From: Hypholoma sublateritium FD-334 SS-4
Taxonomy: Eukaryota; Basidiomycota; Agaricomycetes; Agaricales; Strophariaceae
DNA length: 64,000 nucleotides
Reading direction: 5' to 3'
Assembly (NCBI GenBank): GCA_000827495.1
Contig: KN817577.1
Location: forward strand, 124,001-188,000
The notes beneath the pieces were generated by a model. It worked only from the letters and a program-made list of their open reading frames with translations, was not told the DNA's origin and searched no databases. Shown in pieces: positions 34,701-46,749 of the stretch (its first letter is position 1; each line of letters begins with the position of its first letter). A program made the position numbers and the translations under genes.

Positions 34701-37700
34701 GTCGGCGCAAGAGAGAGACGGGTCACTCACTCCAACAAGCAGATATTTCCGCTTGCATATCGAAGATGAATTACTTTTCAAGCGAAATTGCATCAACATG
34801 ATCGTTGGGCCTACGTGAGCGATTTCCCACTGAATATCAAATATATTGGATTGTTAAACATCCCAAAGTGGCTCTGGGAAAACCTCCCTCTTGATGGCGT
34901 TGCTCGGTAGGTTTATAACTTGAACGTAGGTATAGAAATTTAACGGAGACCCAGGTGAAATGCACTTCATCCCATCGCAGGTAGATTCGTGGTTCAATCT
35001 TCCTCGTGGGGGGAACGTCGCATATGCGGCACAAGAATCTTGGGTTCAGAGCGCGACGATTCGAGAAAACATCCTTTTTGGCTCGGCGTATGACGAAGAT
35101 AGGTACAAGAAAGGTAACGTCAACGATTTTCCTAATGCTTAGACTTGTAGTGATGCTCACCTTCGAGCAGTAATCTACCAATGTGCGCTGGAGCGTGACT
35201 TGGAATTATTTGACGCGGGCGACAGCACGGAGGTTGGCGAAAGGGGCTTAACTTTGAGGTGAGATATCACTTTTTTGCTGCATAAATCTTGTAATTCAAT
35301 TGCTCTTCACAGCGGTGGACAGAAGGTAATCTCATATTTGACTCAAAAAGTCTTCCAAACCAATGCGAATATAGGCCCGTGTCACTCTTGCAAGGGCAAT
35401 CTATTCCAACGCAGAAATCATCTTGCTTGATGATGTTCTTGCGGCTTTGGATGTTCATACGTGAGTACCGCCTCACTCTCGTTGAAATCATGCAATGCAG
35501 ACCAGCACAACTAGCTCTGTGTGGATCGTGAACAAATGCTTTCGCGGAGACCTGGTGAAAGGGCGGACTATTATTCTCGTCGTAAGTTTCCAACTAATGC
35601 TGATTGTCGGTACTTGCGGCTAATCAGAGAATAACAGACGCATAACATTGCCCTCATTGGATCAGTTGCGGGCTTCGTGGTCTCCCTCGGCATTGACGGC
35701 CGCGTCCAGATGCAGGGAACGGATATATCTGGCCTCCTCAAGAGCAATCCGCGTCTTGCATCTGAAGTTGAAGAAGAAAAGAAGGTATTGGAAGAAGAAA
35801 CCAAGACAGACTCCAAGACAGATGCAGAGCCTGCGCCGAAGGCAACGGCTGATGGAAAGCTTGTAGTAGCAGAAGAAATCGTCCAGGGTCATGTTACTTG
35901 GAATTCCATCAAGCTCCTCGTATCTGCCCTAGGAGGAAATTACCCCATTCTTTTCTTTGCAGTGTTGGTTGGATGTACAGCGGTGTCTACGTGTATCTAT
36001 ACGGCCCAAACATGGTTCCTTGGTGTATGGGGTTCCCAGTATGAAACTCACTCGCCATCGGAAGTGCGCCTTTATTTGTAAGATTTAATCATCTGTTTTC
36101 CATCAGATTTTGCTGACATCTTTATCAGTTATCTCTCTGTTTTTGCCTCGATTATTGTTGCCCATATCACCATCTCTGCCTCCCTACAATTGTTCTATAC
36201 TCACCGTACGCTCCACTCGTCGCGAACTATCCACGCTAAATTGATCAATTCAGTATTTTGGAGTACATTCCGGTTTGTGAACCTGCGTTCTCGGGATTTA
36301 TTAGGCTGATCCATTGTGCATATAGATGGTTGGACGAAACACCGACAGGCCGTATCATTGCTCGATGCACACAAGATATCCGAGCTATCGACGGCACAGT
36401 GCCTTCACATCTGTTGATGGTAATCAATCTGGTCATGAGTTGCCTCGTAAATCTTGGCGCAATCGTCTTGTTCACGCCGATCTTCATTTTCCCTGGCCTT
36501 GCCGTTGGTATTGCTGGAGCTTTGATGGGAAACTGGTATTTGAGAGCACAGTTGTCAATCAAGCGAGAGATGAGGTACATAAGCCGTGTTTGACTCGCTT
36601 GTTTTTCGTCTGACATGATCTTTCTTCAGCAATGCCCGATCCCCTCTCCTTTCTCATTTCAATGCTGCAATGCATGGTCTAGGTATATCTGTCCACCGCC
36701 CGCATTTAAGTTGTGCTCTGAATCTAGGTTTTACAAGTGTCCATCAGAGCGTATGGAGCGCAGCACGCATTTCGAGAAGAATCTCTCAAGCGTATAGACC
36801 ATTACAGTCGCATTGCGCACACGTCTTGGAATCTGAATCGATGGATCGGACTCCGTATGGATCTACTCGGTGCTATCTTCGTCGCATTGCTTGCTTTCTA
36901 TCAAATATATGTCCAGACCCGCAGTGCGGCTACCACAGGATTCTCCTTAAACATGGCTGTTGGTTTCTGTGGAATGATCTTCTACCTGATTCGCATATAC
37001 AATACATTCGAGGTCGAGTCCAACAGGTGTGCACTGACTCAATTGGTATATAGTACAAAAGGCTGACGACTATGGGTAGCTTGGAACGTATTCAGGGATA
37101 TCTTGACATCGACCATGAACCCAAGCCTAGTGAAGGTGGAAAGCCCCCTGCTTCTTGGCCAACAAGTGGGGACCTGCGAGTGGAGGAATTGTCTGCCCGC
37201 TACTCCGCGGTGCGTATGAAGCAAATACATTCGTGTTTTTACCTCTCATCTATTGAACGGCCGCAGACTGGTCCCAAGGTTCTACACAACCTGTCCTTCC
37301 ATATACAATCTGGAGAACACATTGGTGTTGGTAAGAAGGTCTACTTTGTGATTCATAATCTATGCTCACATAATCATAGTTGGTCGTACTGGGAGTGGAA
37401 AGGTAACGTTACTGGAAAACATATCTTGATCTTGAGCTTGACTGACTGACATCTAATAGAGTTCGTTGACACTGGCGTTATTAAGATGCATCCTCACGGA
37501 GGGCACCGTTTTCTATGATGGAATTCCTGTACAATCAATCAACCTCGATGCACTGAGATCCAGCATCACGATTATTCCTCAAACGGTGAGGATGGACGTG
37601 TTTTAACTTTGAAAAGTCAATATTTACATTGTCTGCGACTCACCGCAGCCGGAGCTCCTTAGCGGTGTGTTCCTCGTTGCTTCCTAAAATCGCCATGCTT

Positions 37701-38453
37701 ATGTAGCGACAAATGGATAGGCACCCTGCGTCAAAATTTGGACCCATTTGAACAAAACGATGACGCAGTTTTGAACGATGCTCTTCGATCTGCTGGCTTA
37801 TTCTCGCTACAGGAAGAGGCAGGGGAGTCGTACCTCACGTTGGACAGCAGTATTGCAGGTGGCGGAGGGAATCTTTCCATTGGTCAAAGGCAAATCATTG
37901 CTCTTTCTCGGGCGATGGTGAGGGGTAGCAAGTTACTCATTCTGGATGAAGGTAAGTACTCCAGTACGCTCTTCAAAGATCAATGGATGCTAACCTGACT
38001 CCGGTATCTCACAATCAGCCACGTCTGCCATTGGTGGGTGTCACAACAAACCTTTTTGATGAACATATTTTGACAATGTTTCTATTTAGACTATAAGACT
38101 GACGCTATCATACAACGCTCCCTTCGCACTCAACTTGGACCGGATACAACTGTCATTACTGTTGCCCATCGCCTTCAGACAATTATGGACGCAGACAGAA
38201 TTGTGAGCTAGGTTACCTATCGCCACGTGTATCGCTTTTGACTGATCTGTACAGATGGTTCTGGATGGAGGACATATTGTAGCAACATTCATTCATTATT
38301 GCAATCGCTGAAGCTGACCTCTATTTTCAGGTGGAGTTTGATTCGCCCAAGGTCCTGTTGCAGAGAACCAATGGAGTATTTAAAGCGCTCGTCGATGGCA
38401 GTGAAGATAAAGAAGCTTTATACGAACTTCAAGAAAGCACAACAAAATCTTGA
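31708..38453 (+). CDS. ABCC-family (MRP-like) full ABC transporter
   Basis: My model has 35 exons and 1624 residues, in phase throughout, with small exons of 13 (35313), 15 (38019), 16 (37649), 23 and 24 nt. The order is TMD0-like N-terminus, TMD1, NBD1, TMD2, NBD2. NBD1 has Walker A GPTGSGKTS (Lys799), signature LSGGQKARVTLARA (~889) and Walker B IILLDDVLAALDVHT, with Asp where the catalytic Glu is usual. NBD2 has Walker A VGRTGSGKSSL (Lys1409), signature LSIGQRQ (~1508) and Walker B LLILDEATSAIDY. A degenerate NBD1 paired with a catalytic NBD2 is typical of ABCC pumps. An acidic, Ser-rich insert (about residues 430-500) interrupts TMD1. These proteins export conjugates, drugs or metabolites, or load them into the vacuole. 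Lying beside P450, UbiA and FMO genes, it is a candidate exporter of the cluster product. The first exon is the least certain. Confidence 0.9.
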
Positions 38454-38859
38454 ATATATATCGGTGCGCTATCATCTACAACATGCGAAAAGGCGAGCTC
38501 CGTTGGTCCTAGTTCAGTTGTCGGTGTACTTAATTACCAATCGTGTAGTATGTACTAAACAAGGAATTTGAAGTGGATATCTTGGGAGTACTGAAGACGA
38601 GCAGATAGCGATGAGGGCGGCAGCCGGCCGTCCGGCTCATGGGGACTTAGTTGTATGCCGTAACAAGCCGGGACCTACAAGTTTGCCGAGCCTTGCCGAT
38701 CCACACGAAACTTGCATGAAATATAATGACCGCACCGAACAAGGGCTGGTTTTATTATACGGTCCTTGAATACATAGGGAACGAAGGAAACGGATACCTA
38801 TATACGTTTATTATGGCACAAATCCACGGAGCCAATTTACAAAACCCTGAACATGTCGC
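38454..38859. other. Convergent 3' region between ABC transporter and P450
   Basis: About 400 bp separate the stop codons of two convergent genes. No coding signal or repeat was seen. Confidence 0.4.
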
Positions 38860-41018
38860 CTATCCAACGTACAAAGAAATGTCTTCTATATGGCTACTGG
38901 GGAGTTGATCCTCGTCGCATATAGTACGAATGAGTGCTTCGGCGGACGCAGACCGCACCTTGATGTCGCATTTAAAGGGCTCGGGATAGCTTCCGTGACC
39001 AATAGGAACATTAGCAAATGATCTGCTAGGTCACACTCATGATGCTATAGGATTTAACTTACCACACTGTGCCGGTTCCATATGCATGCATCGGGATCTC
39101 TGAGAGCCCCGTCTGCGAATTAATTATAGGCCCAACATTGAAAACTGCGAGGATCATTGCGACAGCAATGAACACACTGGCATCCGCCATTTCGATGCCG
39201 GGACAACGTCGCCTTCCAAATCCGAAGGCCCAAGCATGAGGGTCTAGCTCCGGGTTACCACCCAAGAATCGTTCAGGCATAAAAGTCTTTGGGTCACTGT
39301 AGTGGCTCGTATCCTGAGAGACCTTCCTGTTTCAGGATTTAGATGGATCCTGTAGGTAGGAAACGCGACAATCACGACACACCACAGATTGCTCAATAAA
39401 ATGGCGCCTTTTGGAATGAAATGTCCGTTGTATACGGCATCTTCTGAAGAGCGGTGAGGGATGCCTGCCGAAAAGAGGATAGCGAATTAGATACATATGC
39501 GGCTATGAAATTGTAGTCGTTGATTATGCGCACCCATTGGCCCTGCGACGTGCCACCTCAGCAATTCTTTCATCAGAGCATTGATGTAAGGTAGTGAATC
39601 GCGGTCTTGAGAGTTAGGGAGTCTGGATGTTCCAACAACCGCGTCAATTTCTGCTTGGGCTTTTTGTTGAACCTCAGGATAAATAGTCATAGCCAAGAAA
39701 AATGCAGCCACAGTGACGCTGATCTGGCGGCACGGTTAGATTAATGGCAATAAATACTCATTTGATATTTGGCCTACGGTATCCGTCCCTCCACCATAAA
39801 GAGTATTTGAGACGTATTTGATTGCCTCTTCATTGACCCGTCCGGTGTCTTCTTGCAACATCCCAGATGTAAATGACGGCAAAGCCGCTCCACTGGCCTG
39901 TAGCCGGATTTATCAGAATATACATTAATAGAGCACAAATGTAAGAATAGGACCGACTAGTTGCTTCTTCACCCATTCATATGGGACATTAGCTTGCGCC
40001 TCGTTGGTTTTGCGAAACTTCTCTCCAACCTGCCTAAATTTGGTCCCTGGGAACCATCTTGGAAACTTGAGCACTGAATTTGCACCGAATCTTAGTAATT
40101 AAAGTACTAGCATGCTTTTCGTGGCTTGGACTACGCACTCGAAGGAAAAATGTCAACGAGCCAGGCACCTGGCTGAGTTGCAATATAGAACTCGCGAGCA
40201 GCTTTTTCTATGAGAGAAACAAGCGGATCCGGCTGGGTTGTGTCTACTATATAGCCGTGGGATATCCTAAGGAAAAAGGCGCCCTGGAATCTGTCGATAT
40301 GTTTAAGATTGGTTCAAAATCAATACGGCCTCATGATATCTGGTTAACAGGCACATACAATCTTATACTGTCGAGATATTCAGATGGTTTCTCCAGAAGT
40401 CTGGCCAAGAGCAGCCGCATGTAGTTCTCTTGTACATGAGTTACAGCAGAAATCGATGACTTTGTGCCTATGTGTTTTGCAACTAGTCTTCGCATGGTGT
40501 GGAAGTGGTCATTCACAGGACTGAGAATCATCTGGCGGTTCCAACCTATTCTAAGATTGACGGTTTATTGATGGAATAACAATTTAATGAATGTAACTCA
40601 CAGCTCTCCCGCAAGAGGGGCTAATGGCCGTTCAGAGTAGATGCGAGATTTCTTGTCCATCAAGGCAACCATACTTTCTAGATTGTTGAGTATAATAATG
40701 GGCTGCCCCATCACCGTGACAGAGCTTATCGGCCCTGAGCAAAATACCATTGGTCAAAATATGAAAGGAATTCTAGTGTTCGTGATTACCATATTTATCC
40801 AGAAATTTGGCCCAGTGAAACCACTCCTGGGACTTGGGGACTTGCAGAACGTTCCCAAAGATTGGTAGGCGTCGAGGACCAGGGGGAAGTCCCCTCCGCA
40901 AGAAGAACGTCCAGTCAATAAATGTGATGCTCGTGAAGATGCCGAGGACAATGTAAATTGCATATTCTGAACTTGGAAAGGCAAGGAGCCAGAGGGAAAA
41001 ATTAAGAGCAGACGACAT
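38860..41018 (-). CDS. Cytochrome P450 monooxygenase (microsomal)
   Basis: Ten exons give 535 residues: 41018-40790, 40734-40602, 40550-40359, 40290-40139, 40073-39958, 39897-39778, 39723-39534, 39464-39383, 39326-39063, 38989-38860. An N-terminal membrane anchor (YIVLGIFTSITFI) is followed by the Pro-rich hinge LPPGPRRLPIFGN. Core motifs are all present: the I-helix oxygen-binding GGGTDT (309-314), ExxR in KELLRW (Glu367, Arg370), PERF (422-425) and the heme loop FGFGRRRCPG with the Cys ligand at 446. The end reads YPEPFKCDIK. The overall pattern (IYSERP, HGYIVDTTQPDP, PGAWLVDIFP) is that of the many Agaricomycete P450s annotated as O-methylsterigmatocystin-oxidoreductase-like, a label that says nothing about substrate. 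A TTTAAATA word about 40 bp upstream could be its TATA element. The last intron (39062-38990) could use a donor 2 nt earlier. Confidence 0.92.
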
Positions 41019-42758
41019 GATACAGTTGCCTAGTGCTGAAGCCACACCATCCAGACCTTTATTTAAACCATATCCCGTTGAACGAGCTCATTCGATAACA
41101 CAGATTGTAAGCTTATCCGCACTCTCGGAGCTCCCTGGTGTTTCCAGTGGCATACTTATTCTCGTAAATTTTCTGCATTTGGTTGCCGGTGCTCTCGCAT
41201 CAATCATTGACCCCGGGGCTGCGTGGACTGCGGGGTGCTGCACGGAGCCCTTATTTCAAGATAAACCATAGGCGAGATTTTATAACCTCGATTGGTTTGG
41301 CCCCAGTGAAGCCTTCGTCGGGGCAAATAACTAACTACTTAGAGTTTACCTCTATCCTGAAACTTCCAATCGACCAGGACGCCGAGATCCATGGATCGTT
41401 TGGTAGCAGTTCAACAGCGCCAAAGGTCAACTGAGCGGAGATTTGTCTTGAAACACAGGATCGGCCTCGCTTCGCTAAGGAAAATATTAGCTAAAATTCA
41501 ATCATGATGCGCGCCGTGCTTTATTTCGGTGTTGGAGAAATTCAGAATGAGGCAAGAGTGAGGTACATAAAAATGAGGAAGACCGCTTTGGCCCTCGCCG
41601 CTCGAGCAGGATGGAAATATTAGCACGAACAAACAAAACGCGTCATAGCTTAGTACATCTGATGTACATTTAGTAAGGTGACAGGCCGACAGGAATAAAC
41701 GGATACGCCGGTGGCGCTGGAGAAACAAAGTCAGGATATAGTATTTGTGTTTGCATACTTTCCATGAAACATAACGTGCCCAAAATAAACTAGATACGAT
41801 TCAGAGGGCAGTGGCCGCTTGCGTTGGACGCGGTTCGATTCTGGCGCCAAGTACTTATCATGACTGGGCGCTCTTTCCATACAACTGAATTTTCCTCACC
41901 ATGATTAGTATCGGTAATATTCATTGAATTAAGACTCGGCAGCCGGTAGAGGATTCAGATGAGCGGAGTGCTATTCTTGTGCCATTCTTAAAATTTCCGA
42001 GCGTGCTGCGCAGCCGTGACTGAAGATGCGCTTGTACTTAGTGACATATAACTAAGTAGTCTACGCGCATGTCGAGAACTTACTTGTAGGTAGTAGACAT
42101 GATAATAAACATCCTGCTTCGGCGGCCACACCAACTAAAAGGTCATAAATATATCTGGATTAAGTACTGCTGATGAGATCGAAATTTCGGAGGCATGTAC
42201 AGCATTGGTACAGCATCGGCAAGAGTCTAAACGTGGACTCGGGACAGCGTGATCATTGATAGTATGTGATACCATATGTATTAATTTACCAATCCGTCGT
42301 ACTCTAGAACGTGGCTGAAGCTCAGGTTCAAGGCCAGCCGAATGAGGTCGGCTCGCACCGCGGTGGAGTTCGGTCCGCTAAATCCCACCCTTTCAGCCAC
42401 TTCCTCGGACGCGATCCACTTCAAGATGATAGTGCGACAACCTGAAATCGATTTGGTTCCATCGTTTTTCCTAAAGTCAAGGCCGGTCAAGGTATTGGAG
42501 GAGGCCTCGAATTTTAGTGGGCTCTAAATTCACTGCGCACATCATGTCTGAGTCGGATACTATCATGGGCTGCCAATAATAATGAGATATCATTGAGTTC
42601 TGAACGTCGAAAAGTGAACAATCCCGAATTCTGAAATGTCTTTCAGAGATTCGAGGTTCACACTCAAGCAAGGGAAATTCGACCAAAACTACCTATTATC
42701 GGAGTCTATTCTACCGCTTTCTAATAATAGGTCTTTTGGCAAGTCGTATATGTAGAAA
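41019..42758. other. Intergenic between P450 promoter and UbiA 3' end
   Basis: A 1.74-kb A/T-rich stretch without a recognisable gene, transposon end or RNA gene. Open frames are under 85 codons and lack homology. It is the natural place to look for a small missed cluster gene or relic, but I see none. Confidence 0.4.
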
Positions 42759-43996
42759 TCATCCAAGTAAAATTCCGGCCATCGTCAACCCTCCCAACGA
42801 TTTCAAATTAGAGTTGAACTGCATCATGCATGACTTGGGGTCGTCGAAATCTGCTGTGTACAACTGCCATAAAAAGTGAAGAGCAGATCCCAGCACGGCG
42901 ACGTAGTAGAAGGCAGTGTTGACTCCCAGCAGGTGTCCGATCTTAGCCATTCCGCCAACAAATAGCGTAGCGAGAAAGGCCAAGATAGCACGCGCATTGT
43001 CTCCAAATAGCAGAGCGCTGGATTTGACGCCGGCTTTTGCATCGTCTTTTTTATCCAGCATAGCATAGAACGTATCGATGTATGTGACCCATCTGGGAGC
43101 GGGTTCAGAGCCATTAGTACCACACTCTTTCGAGTCAAATACTTGTATTTGTAAACACTTACATCATAACCGTTGCCAGCATCAAGCCAACGACCTCCCA
43201 ATTGAGTCGGTCGCTGTTCGCCGACCACGCTACTATAGCGCCCCATCCAATTGTGAACCCTGGAATTTAATTTGTTCAAGCACCTTCTATGATTCAGAAG
43301 ATATAGGTAAACGTACCTAGCCATGCCTGTGGGATATAGGTATAGCGTTTTGCGAATGGATAAATTGTTGTCAGAACGAACATCTGGACCATTCCCATCT
43401 GCACTCTGCGCTCAAATCAGACAAGTGAACATTGTTTATCAAATAAACACTCACGTAAATATATTGAACTGGAAAAGTATGCCCATAAGTATGGCGATTT
43501 GAGGGACCATCCACAGATAGGCGGCACGGATAGAAACTGCGCCGCTCGGAAGGGGCCGAGTTTTGGTTCTTTCTAAAAGATGTCCGTGAGGATGTATGTA
43601 GAGAAGAGGGAGGAAATTTTGTTCAACATACCAACTTGACGGTCAAAATCGACGTCGCAAATATCATTCCAAGTGGACCCAACACTATGCAAAATAATGG
43701 ACCACACTAGCCAAATTCCAGCTTGAGGTATATACTGGCTGTAATGGGACAGTACATCCCTTCTGACCAGGGGAAGAGTCCAGACTGATATACGTAAATA
43801 TACACTCAGCATTTATTTGTGGAGCCTTTGGGTGCACATGTAACATACCGTATGGCCAAAATATCATCAAACTTCCTGCGAAGAGGTCAATCCTAGTAAG
43901 TTGAACATAGGGCTTCCATGAAAGTGGAACACGATCAGCCCAAAGAGTAGGCTTTGACTGCTTCTGCGCGGAAGTCTTGGCTGTGGTTGACTTCAT
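42759..43996 (-). CDS. UbiA-family aromatic prenyltransferase (4-hydroxybenzoate prenyltransferase-like)
   Basis: Six exons give 312 residues: 43996-43849, 43784-43632, 43572-43455, 43405-43317, 43259-43163, 43092-42759. UbiA enzymes are integral-membrane and join a prenyl diphosphate to an aromatic ring. The first Asp-rich motif is NDICDVDFDRQVERT (residues 89-103, NDxxDxxxD), which binds the diphosphate through magnesium. The second is DTFYAMLDKKDD (208-219). Hydrophobic helices lie between and after (TIGWGAIVAW, AILAFLATLFVGG, NTAFYYVAVLG). There is no mitochondrial presequence of the kind expected for COQ2; the N-terminus is Lys/Thr/Ser-rich (MKSTTAKTSAQKQSK). Together with the P450, FAD monooxygenase and transporter around it, this favours specialised metabolism over ubiquinone synthesis. 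It is divergent from the FMO gene. Substrate and prenyl length are unknown. Confidence 0.92.
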
Positions 43997-44814
43997 TGCT
44001 GGTGTAACGAACTCTAGTGTAGTGGAGACACGTAGTAGCCATTGGGTCCTTTTAAGGATCTCTCGAATTTGGTGAAGCTCCAGAGGGGAAGCGAGTTCTC
44101 AGGAGTACTCCAAGTATTGCCGAATTCCGAACAGTGTGGGCGATACTTGGGCGATACAGTTCATTCTTGTTGATCGCTCTTGGATCAGTCAGCACGCAGG
44201 TTGACGCTAGTATTAACGTACAAAGCGTTACCCGCGCTTTACTGATTGAACCGGCGTCTTCTGGCCTATCGTAAGGTTTGTTATCACATTAGATGTCATA
44301 AATCTGAAGGAGCGCTCGTTACAACACCACCCGTGATCAATGGAGTCGGATCAGATGCTACATAAAATAAGCCACTCGTAATTACTCTGCTCTACATAGG
44401 TGCGAATGTACACAAACAAACTTAGCGCCGCTATAAAAGGAACTGGGTTTTCTATAATTAGCTCTGTTTGAGCGTTGACGTTGGACTCGCAGGTATACGG
44501 AATACTCCAAATATGCATTTCGAGCTATATGTTTTGAAATGCGATAAGCACTTTCAATTCCTCTCTAAAAAGGCGGTCAAGTCGGACTCAAGCCCTGACT
44601 CGGCGGTGATAACAGAAGGGCATACCTATCAATTGCGGCCGAGTTGTCGTCATGTGCTGAAGGGCTCCGATCGTTTGAATTCCAGTCTGAGTTAGTGAAT
44701 TCGGACTATCGCAATTTTTTGGAGAATGAATCTACTATTTCATATATATATATATAAGAAACCAATGGTCCATAATTTCAGTACCCAACTGAAGACAGTT
44801 TCGAATTTTTAACC
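43997..44814. promoter_or_regulatory. Shared promoter region of the divergent UbiA and FAD monooxygenase genes
   Basis: 818 bp lie between two start codons pointing away from each other. It contains a TATAAAA word at 44432 (plus orientation) and a TATATATATATATA tract at about 44742-44757, 60 bp before the FMO start. Such shared regions often co-regulate genes of a pathway. No transcription-factor site could be named. Confidence 0.5.
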
Positions 44815-46560
44815 ATGACTGTCTCTCCTCGATTACGTTTGGCAATTGTGTACGTTTTCCTCTACTAAATGTTTCTGGTTGACTATATTGAACAATGTTC
44901 ACAAAAACAATATACAGTGGAAGCGGTATTGGTGGTTTGACACTTGCCGTGGGTCTCAGTAAACTTGGTCTCGACGAGGCTCTCGAAATCGACATCTATG
45001 AAGCTGCAACGAAGTTGTCTCAAGTAGGAGCAGGAATCACTGTCTGGCCTCGAGCATGGGATATCCTAAAGAGGCTGGATCTGGAGCATCCACTTTCTGA
45101 GCGGTCACCTCCTAGACAGGAGATGCTAGAGGGGAAACAAGGTCAGTGCTTAATGACATGACTGTAAATATTATGTTAACATTATACAAGTCCTTGGATT
45201 CTCCTACAGGAAAAGTGACCAGAGCAAAGGCGCACAAATAGTGGATGTAAAGCTCCCTGGTTTGTACTCTACGGCTCTTTAATTTCAAATCAATTGATTT
45301 TGGTATAGGTGGACCTCGAGCCTTCCATCGCGCTGACATTCAAGATGTTCTCATAAATAACACGTCTTCCGCTGCCCGTTTTCACTTTTCCTACAGACTG
45401 GTGAAATACACCAAGACCTCGGATGGAATTGAGCTCCTATTCGCAAATGGGCGCCAGGTGACTTGCGACCTGTTGATTGGTGCGGATGGGGTAAATTCCG
45501 CTGTCCGTAAATGCTTTCTTGAGGATGGAAATGGCGACATGAAGCACTCCAGACCTCAATGGTCGGGAACCAATGTTTACCGCTGTCTCATCGACGCCGA
45601 AGATATCAAAAAGGATGCCCCAAATCACCCGGGATTGCACAGTCCCACGGTCGTACGTTTGTCCAGAATGCGATTCAGCATGTACTAACAACATCTTCGA
45701 AAGTATTGTGGTAAAAATAAGGTATTTTCGTGCTTCCAATATATCAGATTTAGTACTAACTGTAGCGCAGCATATCGTCGTGTATCCAATTTTACAAGGC
45801 AGATACATTAACACCATTCAGTTCATATCGGATCCCAGCAAAGCCGGAACCATTTTGGAAGGTCCTGCATCAGTAAACTTCTCACAGGACGACGTAGCTT
45901 CAATATACACGGGTTGGGAAGATGATGTACAGCACATTGTCAAAGTAAGCATAATCGGACACGAATATAAATCATTTACTGAAAAATTCGCATCTCAGCA
46001 CCTAAAGAGGCCATCCAAATGGGCTATCCAAACTGTAGGACCGCTTGAGAAATACGCTTGCGAGGGCGTAATTCTTTTGGGAGACGCGGTTAGTCCCTAT
46101 TCATTGTTTCGTAAGATTTCATATTCATATCATCTGTGGTATTAGGCGCATGCCATGCCTCCGCATTTAGCTAACGGGGCAGCGCAAGCTATCGAGGTAT
46201 CTAATACCGTCAAGATCAAAGTGTGACCATGACGCTGAACTACACGTATAGGATGCATATATCCTAGCAAATCTATTGGCTAAAGGGCTTCAGGAGGGAC
46301 ATCACCGGCCAAATCTATGGAAAATATCTAGTGCCTACAATTCTGACCGCCAGCCGTTCGGAAATTTTGTGGTCGACGCTGCTCAACAACAAGGGCGCCG
46401 ATACGAATTCAGTACCCGTGGTTTTGATGGCATTGTAGAGGGTGATTTTATTTCCCCTTATGAGTTGACACAGCTTGGGAGGTCCATTCAGGAAGGGTGG
46501 GAATGGACCTGGAAGACCTCCGTCGATGAGCACCTCGAAAGAGCACTGGGAAGCATGTAA
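44815..46560 (+). CDS. FAD-dependent monooxygenase (salicylate-hydroxylase-like, group A)
   Basis: Nine exons give 434 residues: 44815-44849, 44918-45141, 45191-45259, 45309-45652, 45704-45721 (18 nt), 45771-45944, 46008-46088, 46146-46196, 46252-46560. The FAD ADP-binding motif VGSGIGGLTLAVGLSKLG starts at residue 12. The family then shows VGAGITVWPRAWDIL, FHRADIQDVL, DLLIGADGVNSAVR (with the DG motif) and LLGDAAHAMPPHLANGAAQA (residues 311-330), which binds the flavin phosphate. Group A flavin monooxygenases hydroxylate aromatic rings, and several perform oxidative decarboxylation of hydroxybenzoates. Divergence from a UbiA prenyltransferase suggests it acts on a prenylated hydroxybenzoate, for example converting it to a prenyl-hydroquinone. 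The start is set by the 12 codons before the FAD motif. There is no membrane anchor. Confidence 0.92.
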
Positions 46561-46749
46561 AGCGGAAGACATAAAGCATCATTTAGAGATATACCTAGAG
46601 AACTTCAGGCAGATATTCGAACCGAGTATACATTATTGTATGCCTTCAATGAGACATTTGTTAAAGCATTATAGAGGTCAAAGAATCGCCAATCAATGCC
46701 AGTGTCGTTGGCCGAACTTGCAATGCTAAAGAATATGATGTTACGGCAG

